NCBI GenBank assembly: GCA_963813315.1
Contig: CAWEYO010000020.1
Location: 62,001 to 126,000, forward strand
Direction of reading: 5' to 3'
Source of the DNA: CAWEYO01 sp963813315
GTDB lineage: Bacteria > Pseudomonadota > Alphaproteobacteria > Rhizobiales > Rhizobiaceae
DNA: 64,000 nucleotides
The translations under genes and the position numbers were made by a program. This document shows, piece by piece, positions 55,933-64,000 of this stretch (positions are counted from its first letter, which is position 1; every line of letters begins with the position of its first letter). The notes under the pieces were generated by a model that ran no database searches, was not told the origin of the DNA, and worked only from the letters and a program-made list of their open reading frames with translations.

Positions 55933-56234
55933 GGGTTTCTCCTGAGCGAGGTACAATTGGGCCTGATCCCGGCGTCTGGGCGGAGCGGTGAGCGCCGCGT
56001 GCCTTGTCCAGGGAACGGCGCCGCGGACAATACCAAGACTGCGGTCGTCCCGGTGTCGTAGCGCGGACACAGGGTGAGCGTGTTATGGATAAACAGAGTA
56101 ATAGCCGCCGTTTCATTTGCGTACCCGTAACACACAGTTCGGGTGTCGTCACCTCAATCAGGCCATGCGCCCTTGCCCTCCACGGGGCGGTCGGAGATTT
56201 TCCGAATTGATGGCCAGAAAGCGCACGCATAGAA
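55933..56234. other. Gene-free stretch
   Basis: No open frame here resembles a known family, and both strands are covered only by short out-of-frame openings. It should contain the promoter for the zinc-ribbon gene (leftward). It ends in a partial family B repeat next to the ABC permease gene. Confidence 0.4.
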
Positions 56235-56291
56235 TCAATGCTGTTGGATTTCCCAGAAACCAGTTCCCACTTGTCGGGTCCGATGCTCTAG
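56235..56291 (+). repeat. Partial palindromic element, family B
   Basis: CAATGCTGTTGGATTTCCCA through GGTCCGATGCTC is the second palindrome of family B. It ends 2-3 bases before the stop of the ABC permease gene, so it lies at the 3' end of that transcript. Confidence 0.7.
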
Positions 56292-56293
56292 GC

Positions 56294-57289
56294 CTACTCC
56301 CCTGCATGGCGGCCTTCCGCAGACAGTGCCGAGTATGCGCGCTCGGCGCGTCTTTTTGAAAACTGCTGATCGGCAAGGACACCGATCAGGATGACTGATC
56401 CCATCACCGCAAAATTCAACGAGCTCGGAATACCAAGAAGATTGACAAGATTCTGGAGCACCTGCAGCAATGCAGTGCCGAGCACAACTCCTACGATCGA
56501 ACCCTCACCGCCACGTAGCGAACAGCCGCCGAGGACGGCGGCCGCAATGGCGTATAGCTCGTAGAAATTGCCGTGGGACGCGGGCGAGATCGAGCGGGTG
56601 TACATGGCGATGAAAATAGCCGCTATCGCCGTCAGTCCCGAGCAAATGACGTAAGCAGCAATGACGATGCGCGAGGTGCGGATGCCGCTGTACCGCGCGG
56701 CTTCCTCGTTTTTGCCGACGGCGTAGAGGTAGCGTCCAAAAACCGATCGGTGAAGGACGACACCCATGACAAGCGTGATGACCATAAAGGCGATCAGGCT
56801 ATGCGGAATGCCATAAAACCGGCCGGCAGTCAGCCATTCAAGTGTGGGAAAGCTGGCTCCGAAAGGAAAGCCTGCCGTGGCGTCGTCGGTATAATAGCGC
56901 GCGACGCCGCGATAGATGAGCAGGCCGCACAGCGTCACTACGAAAGGCTGGAGGCCGATCTTTGCGATGAGATAGCCGTGGACGAAGCCGATCAGACAGC
57001 CAAGCATCACAACGAGGACAACGGCAAATCCTGGGCCCAGTTTTCCCACGGCGATCGAGTCAATGAAGATGGCGCCAAGCAAGGCGATGACCGAGCCGGC
57101 CGATAACTCGATGCCACCCGATATGATGACGAACGCCTGAGCGACGGCGAAGATGCCGAACAATCCGATGAGGTTGGCGGTATTCGACAGGTTGAGCGGC
57201 GACAGAAACCTCGGATTGATGATTGCGACAATCGTTCCAACAACCAGGATGAGAACGAGCAGCCAGAGATCCTTGCGGTTGATCATCAT
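56294..57289 (-). CDS. ABC sugar transporter permease, RbsC family
   Basis: This 331-residue inner-membrane permease of the BPD_transp_2/RbsC family starts at ATG 57289 (MMINRKDLWLLVLILVVGTI). It shows the typical NIGLFGIFAVAQAFVIISGG-like segment LIGLFGIFAVAQAFVIISGG, IELSAGSVIALLGAIF, GKNEEAARYSGIRTSRIVIA (the ATPase-coupling EAA-like loop) and AAVLGGCSLRGGEGSIVGVV. It works with the ATPase and binding protein encoded just upstream. The substrate is a sugar or polyol by family only. It is the last gene of the leftward operon. Confidence 0.92.
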   Translation of the reverse strand: MMINRKDLWLLVLILVVGTIVAIINPRFLSPLNLSNTANLIGLFGIFAVAQAFVIISGGIELSAGSVIALLGAIFIDSIAVGKLGPGFAVVLVVMLGCLIGFVHGYLIAKIGLQPFVVTLCGLLIYRGVARYYTDDATAGFPFGASFPTLEWLTAGRFYGIPHSLIAFMVITLVMGVVLHRSVFGRYLYAVGKNEEAARYSGIRTSRIVIAAYVICSGLTAIAAIFIAMYTRSISPASHGNFYELYAIAAAVLGGCSLRGGEGSIVGVVLGTALLQVLQNLVNLLGIPSSLNFAVMGSVILIGVLADQQFSKRRAERAYSALSAEGRHAGE

Positions 57290-57316
57290 TGAACCTACCA
57301 CCAAAAATTCACCGTT

Positions 57317-57420
57317 TAATGCATGTCGCCCATAAGTGCGCGGCGGTTTTGGGATAACGACATGCATAAGAACAATAGCCTAAAGCGCGTCGCATGATCA
57401 GTTTTGCCGCGACGCGCTTT
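57317..57420 (+). repeat. RIME-like palindromic element, family A, copy 3
   Basis: It begins TAATGCATGTCGCCC and ends CGCGACGCGCTTTGGG. It lies between the ABC ATPase and permease genes, inside one presumed operon, so it would be transcribed and form two hairpins in the mRNA. Confidence 0.82.
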
Positions 57421-57426
57421 GGGTCA

Positions 57427-58932
57427 TCAGCCGGAACTCCTCCCGACTGCAAGCGACAGTATGCTTTGCTCGCTGAGCTCGCCGCGCTCCAGCAATCCCG
57501 CTATGCGCCCTTCATGCATGACCGCGACACGGTCGCTGACACCAATCACTTCTTCCATATCGCTCGATATCATCAAGATACCGACGCCTCGGTCGGATAG
57601 CTCGCGCAAAAGCCGATAGATTTCACTTTTGGCCCCTACGTCGATACCGCGCGTCGGTTCGTCAAATATGAGCAGGCTGGGGTTCATCGAAAGCCACTTG
57701 GCAAGTACGACCTTCTGCTGATTGCCGCCGGAAAGAATTCCTGCCTTGACCGAGCTATTCGGGGCGCGAATATCGAGTTTCTGCGTCTGATCGCGCGCAA
57801 CGACTTCCTCGCGCATCCGGTCCACCAAACCCAGCGGCCCGAGGACCGGCACATTGGTCAGCGTAATATTTTCGCGGATTGCGAGATCGAGAACAAGGCC
57901 GGAGCGCTTGCGGTCCTCGGGAACGAGGTAGATGCCCAGGTCGATGGCATCGCGGGGCGAATGAATCGCAGCCTTTCTGCCGTTGATCCGAATCTCGCCG
58001 TCGAGTACCGGGTCAAGGCCGAAGATTGCTCTCGCCAGCTCCGTGCGCCCGGAGCCAACCAACCCGGCCAGCGTAAGAATTTCCCCGCGGCGCACCGAAA
58101 AACTAACCCGCTCGCGGGGCCGGTATCGAGTGACGATGCCCTCGAGGTCAACCACGGATTTCTCCGTGGGAGAGGCCGGGGGCCGATACAGCGTTTTCAA
58201 CTCGCGCCCGATCATATAGCGGATCATCGTCGCCGGCTTGATCTCTTCGCCATGAAGCTCTGCGACAGTCCTGCCGTCTCGAAGGACAATAACGCGATCT
58301 GCAACCCGCTCAACTTCCGCCAGGCGGTGCGTGATGAAGATCACGCTGACACCTTCGGCCTTCAGCTTTCGAACAGTTGCAAGAAGGCGCACAGTTTCCG
58401 ATGCGGTGAGGCTGGATGTTGGTTCATCCAAAATGACAAGTCGCGCATTCAGCGATAGCGCTTTGGCAATTTCGACAAGCTGCATCTGTGCCAGCGACAG
58501 ATCGGAAGTGGGCGTTTCCGCACCGAAATCGGCGCCGAGTTGGATGAGCAAGGGGGCAGTCTGTCGATTGAGCACATCCCGATCGACAAGTTTTAAGAAA
58601 CCGCCGCGAACCGGCTCCCGGCCGATGAAGACATTGCCTGCAACCGTCAAATTATCGAACAAATTCAGTTCTTGATGAACGAAGGCGATTCCGGCCCTCA
58701 TCGATCCGTTAACGCTTAGCCGACTGACCTCCTGACCGTCGATCGTCAGCGTACCGCTGCTCGGCTCCACAACGCCGCCGAGAACCTTCATGAGGGTCGA
58801 CTTCCCTGCCCCGTTTTCGCCGACCAGGCCGATAATCTCGCCCGGCGCAACGGCAAGGCTGACGCTGTCCAGCGCCCGAACGCCGGGGTATTGCTTCGAG
58901 ATGTCGGCCATGATCAGAAACGAAGCGGCCAT
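57427..58932 (-). CDS. ABC sugar transporter ATP-binding protein, RbsA family
   Basis: This 501-residue protein has two fused ATPase domains. The first has Walker A GLVGENGAGKSTLMKVLGG, signature DLSLAQMQLVEIAKALS and Walker B LVILDEPTSSL; the second has GLVGSGRTELARAIFG, signature GILSGGNQQKVVLAKWL and LLIFDEPTRGIDVG. As in RbsA, the second Walker A lacks the lysine (GSGRTE). ATG at 58932 starts it. It powers import of the sugar delivered by the binding protein upstream. Confidence 0.95.
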   Translation of the reverse strand: MAASFLIMADISKQYPGVRALDSVSLAVAPGEIIGLVGENGAGKSTLMKVLGGVVEPSSGTLTIDGQEVSRLSVNGSMRAGIAFVHQELNLFDNLTVAGNVFIGREPVRGGFLKLVDRDVLNRQTAPLLIQLGADFGAETPTSDLSLAQMQLVEIAKALSLNARLVILDEPTSSLTASETVRLLATVRKLKAEGVSVIFITHRLAEVERVADRVIVLRDGRTVAELHGEEIKPATMIRYMIGRELKTLYRPPASPTEKSVVDLEGIVTRYRPRERVSFSVRRGEILTLAGLVGSGRTELARAIFGLDPVLDGEIRINGRKAAIHSPRDAIDLGIYLVPEDRKRSGLVLDLAIRENITLTNVPVLGPLGLVDRMREEVVARDQTQKLDIRAPNSSVKAGILSGGNQQKVVLAKWLSMNPSLLIFDEPTRGIDVGAKSEIYRLLRELSDRGVGILMISSDMEEVIGVSDRVAVMHEGRIAGLLERGELSEQSILSLAVGRSSG

Positions 58933-58943
58933 GGTCGGTCAGC

Positions 58944-59088
58944 TAGGGTGTGTTGGTATTCAGGTGATGCCGGCCTGCAAATGGCGCTTCTCCGCTTCCG
59001 GTACTCACGTACCCAAACGTACGCTGCGTGCCGGTTCTCGAAAACCGCCATTTTCGCCTCGGCCTGACCTGCATCCCGACACACCCTA
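58944..59088. repeat. Long imperfect inverted repeat, family C
   Basis: The outer arms read TAGGGTGTGTTGG at 58,944 and CCGACACACCCTA ending at 59,088; pairing continues inwards with CAGGT...GCCGG against CGGCC...ACCTG. The element is 145 bp and lies between the binding-protein gene and the ATPase gene, within one leftward operon. Confidence 0.75.
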
Positions 59089-59108
59089 AGAAGCGCATAC
59101 GGCTGCAG

Positions 59109-59144
59109 GAAGCAGGCCGCCTGGAGAAGTCGTCGGCCTGCTTC
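59109..59144 (-). other. Perfect stem-loop after the binding-protein gene
   Basis: GAAGCAGGCCG (59109-59119) pairs perfectly with CGGCCTGCTTC (59134-59144) around a 14-base loop. It lies 8 bases after the stop of the binding-protein gene and has no U-tract. Such hairpins often protect the abundant binding-protein mRNA and reduce read-through to the downstream ABC genes; that role is inferred. Confidence 0.65.
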
Positions 59145-59152
59145 TCAAGCCG

Positions 59153-60103
59153 TCAGCCGCCGATACGCGACTTCAGCTCTGCCTCGAACGCGTCCACATT
59201 TGCCTTGTCGATAATCTTGGTCGGAACGATAATCAGCTTATTGTCAGGTACCACCGATTTGTCGCCCTCAAGGTACTTGGCCATCAGCTTCATGCCTTGA
59301 TATCCCCATTCGTAGGGTTGCTGCACGACTGTCGCGGCTATCGTGCCCTCGCGCACTCCGCCGAGCGTAATCGGGTCCTCATCAAAAGCCACAATCGTGA
59401 TTTGGCCGAGTTTGCCGGCTTCCTTTAGTACCTCGTAGATCCGCGGCGGATTGTACGAATAGAAACCGACCATACAGGTGATGTCGGGATTGGCGGCGAG
59501 CGCGTCCTCTACATTGCGTTTGGCTCGTGTCTGGTCGATGTCGTCGCCCCGCACGTCGATCAGCTCTACCTTGGAGCCTGCGATCGTGGCCTTCATGCCT
59601 TCAATCCGCTCTCGCGCGTTGTCGGCTCCGGGAAGCCCGACAAAGCCAATGCACTTGCCTCCGTCCGGCAGTGCCTTAAGAGCGATCTCGCCAGCCTGCT
59701 TGCCTGCATCCGTGTTCGACGAGCCGATATAGGCTATTCGATTTGTGTCCGGCGCGTCGCTGTCCGTCGTAAAAAGCGGCACTTGGCTGCCGACGCGGTT
59801 GAGCGCTTCGGTCGATGATTTGGGGTCTACCGCGCTCACCATGATAGCGGAGACGCCTGCAGCCACGAGGTCGTCCATCAAGCGCTGCTGAACGGCGGCC
59901 GCCGCCTGTTCCGGATACTTGAAGGATAGTTCGTAGTTGGGCAGTTCCTCCTGTGCCTTCTTCACGCCGGCCTCGGCGAGCTTCCAGAAGTCGGATGCTC
60001 CGTTGACCACAAACGCGAGCTGCTTTTTGTCCTGTGCTTGGGCAGAAAAAGTCGCAAAAGCCGCGGTCATAAGCAGCGCGGCGGCTGTAGCTGCAAGTCT
60101 CAT
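59153..60103 (-). CDS. ABC sugar transporter periplasmic binding protein, RbsB family
   Basis: This 316-residue protein starts at ATG 60103 after GGGAGGAACCG and has a signal peptide MRLAATAAALLMTAAFATFS cut near AQA. The mature protein is a type I periplasmic binding fold: LAFVVNGASDFWKLAEAGVK, VSAIMVSAVDPKSSTEALNR, PLFTTDSDAPDTNRIAYIGS (hinge region) and TIVAFDEDPITLGGVREGTI. It is the first gene of the operon with the RbsA- and RbsC-like genes. No sugar kinase or isomerase is adjacent, so the ligand is unknown. Confidence 0.94.
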   Translation of the reverse strand: MRLAATAAALLMTAAFATFSAQAQDKKQLAFVVNGASDFWKLAEAGVKKAQEELPNYELSFKYPEQAAAAVQQRLMDDLVAAGVSAIMVSAVDPKSSTEALNRVGSQVPLFTTDSDAPDTNRIAYIGSSNTDAGKQAGEIALKALPDGGKCIGFVGLPGADNARERIEGMKATIAGSKVELIDVRGDDIDQTRAKRNVEDALAANPDITCMVGFYSYNPPRIYEVLKEAGKLGQITIVAFDEDPITLGGVREGTIAATVVQQPYEWGYQGMKLMAKYLEGDKSVVPDNKLIIVPTKIIDKANVDAFEAELKSRIGG

Positions 60104-60217
60104 CGGTTCCTCCCATACCCGCGAACTGCGCTTGGATTTGCGCAGAAAAGACGCTATCACCTGTAGCCAAATGCTCCTGCGCTCCCCCCTTGCCGCGCAG
60201 CTTGCTTGCAGGGTCAG

Positions 60218-61009
60218 CTAAGCGAACGCCGCTCGCTGTGTCAAGATTTGTCTGACAAATCGTATTATTCCTTGCTCGCAAAAATGCAGGCGCTCACACG
60301 GAATCGCCAATTCGCATAATCTGCACCGCGCTCCAGCAGCGGGCTGCCGCGAAGGCAAGCGCGACGGTTCCGGTCCCGCTGTTACGCCGGAGCGACGAAG
60401 GGTTGGCTGATCGTCAAGAAAACTGGCAAGGCCTCGAGCTTGCGGCAATGCGCGTCGAGTTCCCGGGTATGCTGTCATCGAAACCATGCCCGGAAGCGCC
60501 TCGTTGAAGTGGCGCAATGCGCAAGCAACCGCGATATCGGCGTGGCCGAAGTCCTCGCCGAACCAGTAGGCGCTGCGCCGTTCGGCTCGCTCGGCTTCCA
60601 AAACGCCAAGCGCGCCGGCGATTTGTGAGCGGCTTCTCGCCACATATTCTTCCGAAACCTGCTGATGAAGTCTGACCTCGTAGAAAAGCGTAACAGCCTT
60701 GTCGGCCAGTCCGGTGGCCAAGGACGCGATCTTGAGTGCATGGCGTCTCTCAGGTTGCCCTACTGGAAACAGGCGCTTCTCCTCAGGCACGAGGCAATCG
60801 AGGTAGTCGAGGATCGCATGGCTTTCGATGAGCGCCTCGCCATCGTCCAGGATCAGTACGGGAACACGGACGAGCGGGTTGAAGGGTCGGATCTTGTCGG
60901 CATCCCCGAAAACAGACCAGGGCCGATGCTCGAACGCAAAACCGTACACCGTTAGCGCGATGCCAACCCGGCGCACGAAGGACGAATCATACTGGCCAAT
61001 CAGGATCAT
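60218..61009 (-). CDS. Glutathione S-transferase family protein with a C-terminal frameshift
   Basis: The protein starts at ATG 61009: MILIGQYDSSFVRRVGIALT, then FNPLVRVPVLILDDGEALIE and SHAILDYLD, the thioredoxin-fold N-domain of GSTs; the helical domain contains YWFGEDFGHADIAVACALRH. After AYPGT, the frame as written continues to 60218 with an unrelated low-complexity tail (263 residues in all). Removing one C from the CCC run at 60,462-60,464 instead gives AYPELDAHCRKLEALPVF, then LTISQPFVAPA and TAA at 60382, a normal GST end of about 208 residues. Confidence 0.85.
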   Translation of the reverse strand: MILIGQYDSSFVRRVGIALTVYGFAFEHRPWSVFGDADKIRPFNPLVRVPVLILDDGEALIESHAILDYLDCLVPEEKRLFPVGQPERRHALKIASLATGLADKAVTLFYEVRLHQQVSEEYVARSRSQIAGALGVLEAERAERRSAYWFGEDFGHADIAVACALRHFNEALPGMVSMTAYPGTRRALPQARGLASFLDDQPTLRRSGVTAGPEPSRLPSRQPAAGARCRLCELAIPCERLHFCEQGIIRFVRQILTQRAAFA

Positions 61010-61020
61010 GCCTGGTCTCC

Positions 61021-61128
61021 TAATGCATATCGCCCAAAAGTGCGCAGCGGTTTTGGGATTACGATATGCACAAAAACAATAGCCTAAAGCGCGTCGCGTG
61101 AATCCGTTTCGCCGCGACACGCTTTAGA
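61021..61128 (+). repeat. RIME-like palindromic element, family A, copy 4
   Basis: TAATGCATATCGCCCAAAAG to ...GCCGCGACACGCTTTAGAG. The first palindrome uses GCATATCG / CGATATGC, so a change in one arm (A for G) is matched in the other (T for C). This paired change supports selection for the hairpin. It lies just upstream of the GST gene. Confidence 0.82.
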
Positions 61129-61231
61129 GCGGTGGACGCCCTCGCGGAATCAGAGCTGCCTCTCTATCTCTTTGTTTGAGCATCGGTTTTTCCCGAAACC
61201 GGTTCCCACTTTCGGGGCCGATGTTCTAGCC
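61126..61231 (+). repeat. Palindromic element, family B, full copy abutting family A
   Basis: AGAGCGGTGGACGCCCTCGC to ...GGGGCCGATGTTC. It follows the family A copy directly, making a two-element mosaic of about 210 bp. The linker CTATCTCTTTGTTTGAGCAT is identical to that in the copy at 46,236. Confidence 0.82.
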
Positions 61232-61683
61232 GATGTTCTAAAGGGGCTGAGGATGCCATAGGTTTTCTCGCACCAGCAAGGTCGAATACGTCTCCTGTCG
61301 CCCTGTCCTGACAACATGCGAACCCCGCTTCCGGCCTGGGACTTGGCCCCATATCGGTGCGACGCACCGACGCCGGTTTGCCGGCAGCCTCATGCCGATG
61401 ACAAGCTCAGTCACGTCATCTTACGCGGGCGCTTTGACGTGAGCGACGGCGACTTGGGAGTACGGCTGCCCGCCTCTGCGGGTGGGGACGCGGGCTGCCC
61501 GCCGTCGCCCGCATTTTACGTAGGTATAGGACGGGGCTGGATCAAGCTTCCGGCCACGTCACAGCAGACGGCATCGCTGTTCGCCGGCAGAAGACCGAAG
61601 TCTTTTCGTCATTGTTCGTCGCGGAAGCATTCATCGCCTTCGTTTGTCTGAGAAACCGATTTACATTGGTGCGGCGATGCCAA
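61232..61683. other. Gene-free stretch with hairpins
   Basis: No convincing gene is visible. An inverted repeat TCACGTCA (61411-61418) / TGACGTGA (61435-61442) and a GC-rich run with CCCGC...GCGGG near 61,470-61,490 can form hairpins. It lies between two leftward genes, at the 3' side of the cyclase/TPR gene, and should contain the GST promoter. Confidence 0.4.
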
Positions 61684-64000
61684 TCAGGATGGGGCCGCAA
61701 GTCGCCGGGCCGCTGCTACAGCCTCGCCCTGGCTCCAGGCTGAGCCCTCCGCGCTGAGCGCGGCTGCATCCTCGCCCAAGGCCTCGACCGTTGCGGACTC
61801 GTATCTCTGGAACTCAGCTTCGTCGCTGGGCTCGAAGGCAGCGCCGGCGCGCTTCAGAAGCGAGCGGGTCGCGCCCAACAACCTCGCCGCGTCGGCATGG
61901 CGACCGCGGACAACGCCCACTCCGCCCATGCCCATGAGGTAAAGCAGGATCACCAGGCGGTAGTCGTTCTCGCCGGCAACCTTGTAGGTCCGGTCCAACA
62001 AAGCGACGGCCTCTTCCCAGCGCCCCTCTTTCAGGCGGATTTGCGCCAGGTTCTGAAGGATTCCGCCCGGCCACCATGTGTTGCCAAGCGTTTCCAGAAT
62101 GCTCAGCGCCTCATGGTAACACTCTTCGGCCGCCGCGAAATCGCCGCCGTAACGGGCGCCTTCGCCTAACGCGACCAGCGCAATTGCGACACCTTCGGCA
62201 TCTTCATTCGACTTGGCGGCTTCGAGCGAGGCGATAATCATCTCCGGGCCGGCGGGAATCTGGCCCGAGGCGGCGAGGGTTATCCCGTAGGTCGCCTTCG
62301 CGCGTCCCTGTTCGTGCGCGGTTCCGTGGACGGCATAGAGCGTGTGCGCGGCTTCGCAGTTTGTCATTGCAGCTTCATAGTCGCCCGAGAAGATCCGGAA
62401 CCAGCCCGCGACGTCGTGGATGATCGCCTTGGCGCGCCCGTCGGGCTGGGTGTCCGCCTGGGCGAGGGCGGCCTCGATCCAGGTCCTGCCTTCGGAAAAA
62501 AGGCCCTGCGGTATCCAGAACCACACAAGCCCGCGCAGCAGGTCGGCGGTCAGATCGGCCGTCGGCTGAGCCGTTGCCCAGCGCAGGGCGGCGCGCAGGT
62601 TCGCGATCTCGTCGAACAGGTGGGTCACCGCCGCGCGCTGCCCCGGTCCCACGAGATCTGCCGAGAAGGCAGCGACCATGTCGCGGTAGTATTCGGCGTG
62701 GCTACGCCGAAGGTCGTCCGCGTAGGGGCTCTTCTCCAATTCGGCGCCGACGAAATCGCGTACGGTCTCGAGCATCCGCAGCCGGATCTCACCGTTGATC
62801 TCGGCCTCGCGCAGGAGGTTGCGGTTGAGCAGCGAGACGATCAGATCGAAAATATCCTCATCTCCGTTGAAATCGCCGCAGACTTTCACGGCGGAGGCCA
62901 CGCTGAAGCCACCGCGGAACACCGACAGGACTGCAAGGGCTCGCTGCTCTTGAGGTTCCAGCAGGTCGTAACTCCAAGCTATGGTGTCGCGCAGGGTTCG
63001 ATGCCGGCCCTCTTCGTCGCGCGGCCCGCCTGCGAGCACATCGATGCTCCGCTCGAGACGGCTCTCGATCATCTGCGGCGTCATCAGGCGAACGCGCGAT
63101 GCGGCGAGTTCGATGGCGAGTGGCAAGCCGTCAAGGTGCTCGCAGATCGACAGCACCGAACGAAGGTTTTCCGGCGTCAGCGCAAAGCCCTGCCGCGCCG
63201 ATGCCGCACGCTCGACGAATAGCCGAATGGCGGAATGCGACAGCGCTTCGGCGACCCCGATGGACGGATCCAAGGGGGGCGTAGACAAGAGCCGCACGTT
63301 GTATATCCGCTCATGCCGGATGTTCAGCGGTTCGAGGCTGGTGGCGAGCACCTTCAGTTCGGTGCAGTCGCTGATCAGCCCGCCGATGGAATTCGCCGCC
63401 TCGATGACATGCTCCATGTTGTCGAGCACGAGCAGGGTTGGCCCGTGGTTCAGCGCGACCTTGAGATTGCGCCCCAGGGGCATGCCCGGATACTCGCGAA
63501 CGCCCATCGACTGGGCGATGGCTATAGGCACCATCGCGGGATCGGAGATCGGGGCGAGAGGGACGAAAAACACGCCGGCGGGGAAGTGGTCAAGCAGTCC
63601 GCGCGCGACATCGAGCGCAAGGGTCGTCTTGCCCGCACCGCCGGGGCCGGTCAGCGTCACGAGCCGGGTTGCGTCTTTGCTGAACAGTTGGCGCAGCGCG
63701 GCGATATCATCGTCGCGGCCGATGGGCAGCCGGTCGGATGGTGGCAGGTTGTTCGGGGTGCCACGGCTGGAAGATCGGATTGGTTCGGTCACTTCTTCCA
63801 AACCCTCACCAGTCAGCGTGTAGAGGTGTTCGGGATAGCGCAGGTCCCTGAGGTAATGCAGACCCAGGTCCCTGGCAGAGACGCCGTCAGGCAGGCTGGA
63901 GGATTCGACGGCCGCACGCATTGCCTCGGAGATCAGCACCTGGCCGCCATGGCCAGCAGCGCTGATCCGCGCGGCACGGTGGACGTCAAGACCGCGGTAA
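61684..64000 (-). CDS. Adenylate-cyclase-like / NB-ARC-type ATPase / TPR regulator, C-terminal part (cut by window edge)
   Basis: The frame is open to position 64000 and continues outside. The first residues visible (YRGLDVHRAARISAAGHGGQ) match the end of a class III adenylate/guanylate cyclase domain. Then comes a STAND-type ATPase with Walker A LVTLTGPGGAGKTTLALDVA and Walker B TLLVLDNMEHV, the GLPLAIELAASRVRLM motif, a winged-helix region (RTLRDTIAWSYDLLEPQEQR) and TPR-like helices in the last 350 residues (AEECYHEALSILETLG). About 772 residues are present. Such proteins are signal-responsive regulators; the signal is unknown. Confidence 0.88.
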   Translation of the reverse strand, partial: YRGLDVHRAARISAAGHGGQVLISEAMRAAVESSSLPDGVSARDLGLHYLRDLRYPEHLYTLTGEGLEEVTEPIRSSSRGTPNNLPPSDRLPIGRDDDIAALRQLFSKDATRLVTLTGPGGAGKTTLALDVARGLLDHFPAGVFFVPLAPISDPAMVPIAIAQSMGVREYPGMPLGRNLKVALNHGPTLLVLDNMEHVIEAANSIGGLISDCTELKVLATSLEPLNIRHERIYNVRLLSTPPLDPSIGVAEALSHSAIRLFVERAASARQGFALTPENLRSVLSICEHLDGLPLAIELAASRVRLMTPQMIESRLERSIDVLAGGPRDEEGRHRTLRDTIAWSYDLLEPQEQRALAVLSVFRGGFSVASAVKVCGDFNGDEDIFDLIVSLLNRNLLREAEINGEIRLRMLETVRDFVGAELEKSPYADDLRRSHAEYYRDMVAAFSADLVGPGQRAAVTHLFDEIANLRAALRWATAQPTADLTADLLRGLVWFWIPQGLFSEGRTWIEAALAQADTQPDGRAKAIIHDVAGWFRIFSGDYEAAMTNCEAAHTLYAVHGTAHEQGRAKATYGITLAASGQIPAGPEMIIASLEAAKSNEDAEGVAIALVALGEGARYGGDFAAAEECYHEALSILETLGNTWWPGGILQNLAQIRLKEGRWEEAVALLDRTYKVAGENDYRLVILLYLMGMGGVGVVRGRHADAARLLGATRSLLKRAGAAFEPSDEAEFQRYESATVEALGEDAAALSAEGSAWSQGEAVAAARRLAAPS

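Noticed and set aside
61316..61651. 111-codon plus-strand open frame
   Set aside because: No ribosome site fits, the sequence is Pro/Arg/Ser-rich without family similarity, and hairpins cover part of it.
47400..64000. Prophage, integrative element or insertion sequence
   Set aside because: No integrase, transposase, phage structural gene or tRNA attachment site was seen; only palindromic repeats and accessory genes are present.

Overview
The window looks like the replication-origin neighbourhood of an alphaproteobacterial chromosome, most like Mesorhizobium or another Phyllobacteriaceae genus in the Rhizobiales. The grounds are the gene order (chvI-chvG-hprK-PTS genes-ahcY-divL; the his cluster; maf-aroE-coaE-dnaQ-secB; hemE-hemJ-rho; mnmE-mnmG-rsmG-parA-parB-holA), the high GC content, and several families of roughly 105-bp palindromic intergenic repeats. 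I did not identify the species, and no rRNA, tRNA, transposase or CRISPR array was seen.

Positions 1-17,420 hold addA, addB, a MurU-like nucleotidyltransferase, a TsaE/AmgK-like fusion, divL, ahcY, HPr, an EIIA of the mannose type, hprK, chvG and chvI on the minus strand, then pckA, arfB and alkB on the plus strand. Every long gene here is broken by many one-base indels (about ten in pckA alone), including genes the cell should need. From about 17.3 kb the coding frames become almost entirely clean. This is best explained by poor sequence quality in the left part, so genes there are given with their whole reconstructed extents.

Positions 17,500-34,913 carry coaA and a histidine operon (hisB, a DUF2628 gene, hisH, hisA, hisF, hisE) with a 107-bp tandem duplication at the hisF start. 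They continue with the hslV-hslU protease group, a DUF1402 protein, an XRE/Smr/MltA/Tim44 operon, fxsA, secB, dnaQ, coaE, aroE, maf and the DUF299 kinase/phosphorylase gene. The 399-bp gap 34,914-35,312, between that gene and hemE, is the predicted oriC: it has inverted DnaA boxes and A/T-rich tracts. Most genes left of it point left and most genes right of it point right, as expected for co-orientation with replication.

Positions 35,313-47,399 carry hemE, hemJ, rho, a DUF255 thioredoxin-fold protein, mnmE, mnmG, rsmG, parA, parB and holA. Four parS-like sites lie here: three between mnmE and mnmG and one inside rsmG. Together with ParA and ParB they form the chromosome segregation centromere, 6.5-8.5 kb from oriC.

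From 47,400 the conserved backbone stops. A five-copy 100-bp tandem array sits upstream of holA, where lptE and leuS would be expected. It is followed by accessory genes: a 74-residue protein, a methyltransferase divergent from an AraC regulator, an RND efflux pair, a zinc-ribbon protein with an HPD motif, a ribose-type ABC importer, a frameshifted glutathione S-transferase, and the C-terminal part of an adenylate-cyclase/ATPase/TPR regulator that runs off the window. Palindromic repeats are dense here and often touch gene ends.
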